Of a stretch of 64,000 bases of DNA, positions 61,142 through 64,000 are shown piece by piece. The notes under the pieces were generated by a model. It saw nothing but the letters and a program-made list of their open reading frames with translations. It ran no database searches and was not told the origin of the DNA. Position 1 is the first letter of the stretch; each line of letters begins with the position of its first letter. Source of the DNA: Centroberyx gerrardi (lineage: Eukaryota; Chordata; Actinopteri; Beryciformes; Berycidae); NCBI RefSeq assembly GCF_048128805.1, contig NC_135997.1, positions 11,553,616-11,617,615 on the forward strand. The letters run 5' to 3'. A program made the position numbers and the translations under genes.

Positions 61142-61197
61142 TCCTCTCATCTCCTCTCCTCTCCTCTCCTCTCCTCTCCTCTCCTCTCCTCTCCTCA
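61142..61197. repeat. (CTCCT)n pentanucleotide microsatellite
   Basis: About nine near-perfect pentamers; polypurine on the opposite strand. Confidence 0.9.
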
Positions 61198-61659
61198 TCT
61201 AAACACTGTTGATGTGTTTTTTAGTTAAACGAAAAATGCCTTTACAGCTTTAGTTTCCAGCTGAAAGTATTAGGGAATAAATCACAGTTCACCCCGCTCC
61301 CTTCTTTGAGAAACACTCGAGCCAGGACACACTCCTGTAACACCTCGGTGCAGACGACTGTTTTCGCTTTTAAAACAATGCCCCCTTTATTGAAACTGAA
61401 GACGGAAGGAAAAAGAAAGGGTCCCTGGGTTATTTTTTTTACTCCTCTCAGGAGCCTTTTTCTGGGCACTGTGCAGGTCAGAGTGGCCGGTCCGGCGGTG
61501 TCTGTGGTGCTATTGTTGGCGAGTTGAAAGGGGGGCAGACAGACAATCCAAAAGGTCTAAGCTTGGACAGAGAAACAGTCTGATATGTGACGGTTGGCTT
61601 GGCCAGATTTGGATTTCTCTCCCTCTTCTATTTCTTTCTCAGTATTCCCCTTCACATGC

Positions 61660-61720
61660 ACACACACACACACACACACACACTCACATTCACATGCATA
61701 CACACACACACACACACACA
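61660..61720. repeat. (CA)n microsatellite, interrupted
   Basis: Two CA blocks separated by TCACATTCACATGCAT. Confidence 0.9.
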
Positions 61721-63257
61721 TAAAAGGCCCTGTCTGACTTCCTGGTTTGCACAGTGGATCAGAGCAGGCAGGTATACTGAGCCCACTCATTCACACAGTG
61801 ACCAACACTTTCTACTTCTAAAACAGGGGCGGGCTTTCATAGGCTTTTCCCAGTCTCCTGCTAAATCAGGGCCGTCTGCCAGGCTGTGTGTGTGTGTGTA
61901 TGTTTCTGCACGTGTGTATGATGCTGTCTCGATGCAAATCCTTATTTATTTGCTTTTTCTTTTCATAATTTCATCTGCTTTCTGAATGGCCAGCTAGTGT
62001 GGCAGCCAGGTATGGTTGGTATTTTGAAAATGGCTCTGCAGCTCGAGCCTGGAGCCTGCTTCCAGAAGCTGTGTGTTGTGTTTGGATGACAGTAAGCTCC
62101 TCTCGCTGCTGGCGGGACTATGTGATAACAGGGCTGCTTGCCTTTCCCCAAGAACTAACTCGTTTATATGACAATTTTCCGTGCCTGCAATGCTGAAACA
62201 CGATCATTTGAAACTCTTGTTGTTATCGAAACCCCACAGCAAGTCTGCATTCAGTGCATTTTGTTGAACGAGTGCCTAAATGTTCTGAATGTTTACCATT
62301 GCTTCTCACAGAGATTACAAATGGGTTTATTTTTACTGTCCATGTCCAGCAGCTTTAGAGTGTGTTGGTCTGTTAGGAGAACTCAGTCAGACTAGCCCAG
62401 CTCCCAGTTTACAGCCTGAGAGGGAGCCAGACTGCATACTAAAATAGTCCCATTTATTACTAGGTAAATCTAAAACAAGGTTGCAGTCATTTATACGAAT
62501 GGCGATCTATAATAGAAGCAGAAGTGAAAGGCACAACTTGAGCAGTGGCACATAATGTTGCTGTATTTTTCTGCTGTGAGGCAAAACAAAACACTTTTTA
62601 GGTCCCTCTGATGGACAAAGCTGGGAAGTGGTGAAATACATGTCACTTAGTACTGGTACTGTGCAGAAAAACAATGTAAATTGAAAAAAAAACAGAGCTC
62701 AGACACTCAATAGCTCCAAAATACATCATTTTGACTACAAAGACTTTTTGTCAGACATTAGTGTCAAATCATTTCTAGTTTGACCCGACCAAGAACATTT
62801 GAGCTCAAAACATTGTCAGCTAACTATGTGCTGGAACAATGGAGAGTGCGGGCACCTTTTTTCCTCCTCTGATGTGCATAATGAACAAATACTTGGCTGT
62901 TGACTGTACCTTGCGTGCCACCCTGTAAGTCATTGACTTCCATTGTGTGTCTCTGCGCTGGGATGAGCTGAAGCCACAGAGCCACTGACTCATTCTCTCT
63001 AGATGCTCTGCAGCCTATCAGATGTCACTGGGCTTTTCTCTTGTGGTCGCAGCCATTCAAAGCAGATGAATCACATTAATAAAAGCCATCTTTGCGTTGC
63101 TCAACAGCTCGGCACCGAGGTCGACTGGTGGCATCCCAGTGCTTTAAACCTGGAAACACAGAAGCTTCAAACAGAGTTTAGCTGATATTCTTTTGGACAT
63201 TGATCTCTTCAATCAGATTATTCTGCATATTTATGGGCACATCCCAATATGCTTCCC

Positions 63258-63262
<5 letters not shown>

Positions 63263-63316
<54 letters not shown>

Positions 63317-63341
63317 TACACACACACAGTGAGAGAGAGAG

Positions 63342-63375
<34 letters not shown>
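63263..63375. repeat. (CT)n-(CA)n-(GA)n compound microsatellite
   Basis: CT 63263-63300, CA 63301-63328, GA 63331-63375. The CT and GA arms are complementary, so the tract can fold into a hairpin with a CA loop. Confidence 0.95.
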
Positions 63376-63377
<2 letters not shown>

Positions 63378-63497
63378 TTTTGGTCTTTTGATGTTTATTT
63401 AATAGGGGTCTTCAGCTACAAAGGCTCATCTTCATCCTCATCCCTACTGTGGCTGACTGATCCCATTCCTCGATGACACTCCCATAAATATGAATAG

Positions 63498-63499
<2 letters not shown>

Positions 63500-63570
<71 letters not shown>
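63500..63570. repeat. (CA)n microsatellite
   Basis: About 35 uninterrupted CA units. Confidence 0.97.
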
Positions 63571-63575
<5 letters not shown>

Positions 63576-64000
63576 ACAGTTCATCCAAAGGGCTAAATAT
63601 ATTAAAGGGTAAAAGTTGGAGGCATTAGACAAACATTAATCAAAACACTACAAGGGCCTGGTGAGACATTAAATGGGCTCATCTGTTTATGTGTTTCCAT
63701 TTTAGCAAGTATTTTAGCTTTAGGAGATTTAGGAAGTACAGCAAAACTAGTGTGATCTTTTTAATTACCATATGTTGGCTTTGTATCAGTGTGTTGACGA
63801 TTATTAATGATTTTGTTTTATGCTCAATATGGTTGATGCTTTAGAAAAATCGTAGAAGGCAAATTATTCTCACTGTCAACTTAATATCACATGACAATAA
63901 ATGTGTTTGAATGCAAGTTGGTTAGAATTACATTTAAAATGTTTTATGTATTTAGCTGAGAGCCAGAACAAACCAGAGTGACTTACAGTGAGTGAGCAGG

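Overview
The window is genomic DNA from a ray-finned fish, most likely a spiny-rayed (acanthomorph) teleost. The evidence is: genes split into short exons with GT/AG junctions, very dense (CA)n and (GA)n microsatellites, Tc1/mariner, hAT and tRNA-derived SINE insertions of fish type, and vertebrate-only genes (ephrin-B, glypican, the miR-17-92 cluster, tyrosinase). No bacterial or viral coding region is present.

Layout, left to right. (1) 216-1809, minus: three exons of a tyrosinase-family gene running off the left edge; it keeps the copper-binding histidines seen so far but is clearly divergent from ordinary fish/mammal TYR. (2) 2592-5692, plus: complete five-exon mrpl16 (mitochondrial ribosomal protein), head-to-head with the tyrosinase gene. 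(3) 7551-12744, plus: complete eight-exon cenpq (kinetochore CENP-Q). (4) 16244-17549, minus: complete two-exon class A chemoattractant-type GPCR, convergent with cenpq; a decayed Tc1 transposon lies between them. (5) 17.6-28.5 kb: about 11 kb without a recognisable gene. (6) 28540-33761, plus: complete five-exon ephrin-B2-type ligand. (7) 33.8-41 kb: no gene recognised. (8) 41.1-42.4 kb: CpG-rich promoter-like segment, followed at about 42.80-43.75 kb by all six hairpins of the miR-17-92 cluster (17, 18a, 19a, 20a, 19b, 92a) in the canonical order. (9) 45990 onward, plus: first two exons of glypican-5; the rest of the window is its large repeat-filled intron 2.

The miR-17-92 cluster immediately upstream of gpc5 reproduces the vertebrate MIR17HG-GPC5 linkage, so the right half is an orthologous block related to human 13q; efnb2 is also a 13q gene. 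mrpl16 and cenpq are housekeeping genes from other human locations. The genes do not form a pathway; the proximity that matters functionally is the oncomiR cluster next to gpc5.

Mobile elements with readable ends: a SINE with a 15-bp target duplication, a hAT MITE with an 8-bp duplication, a Tc1-type MITE nested inside a second mariner-like MITE, a hairpin-forming MITE at 57.5 kb, and an inverted pair of an AT-rich repeat at 2.9 and 13.1 kb. Exon boundaries were placed by eye from splice consensus, reading-frame phase and remembered family sequences; no alignment or database search was run.
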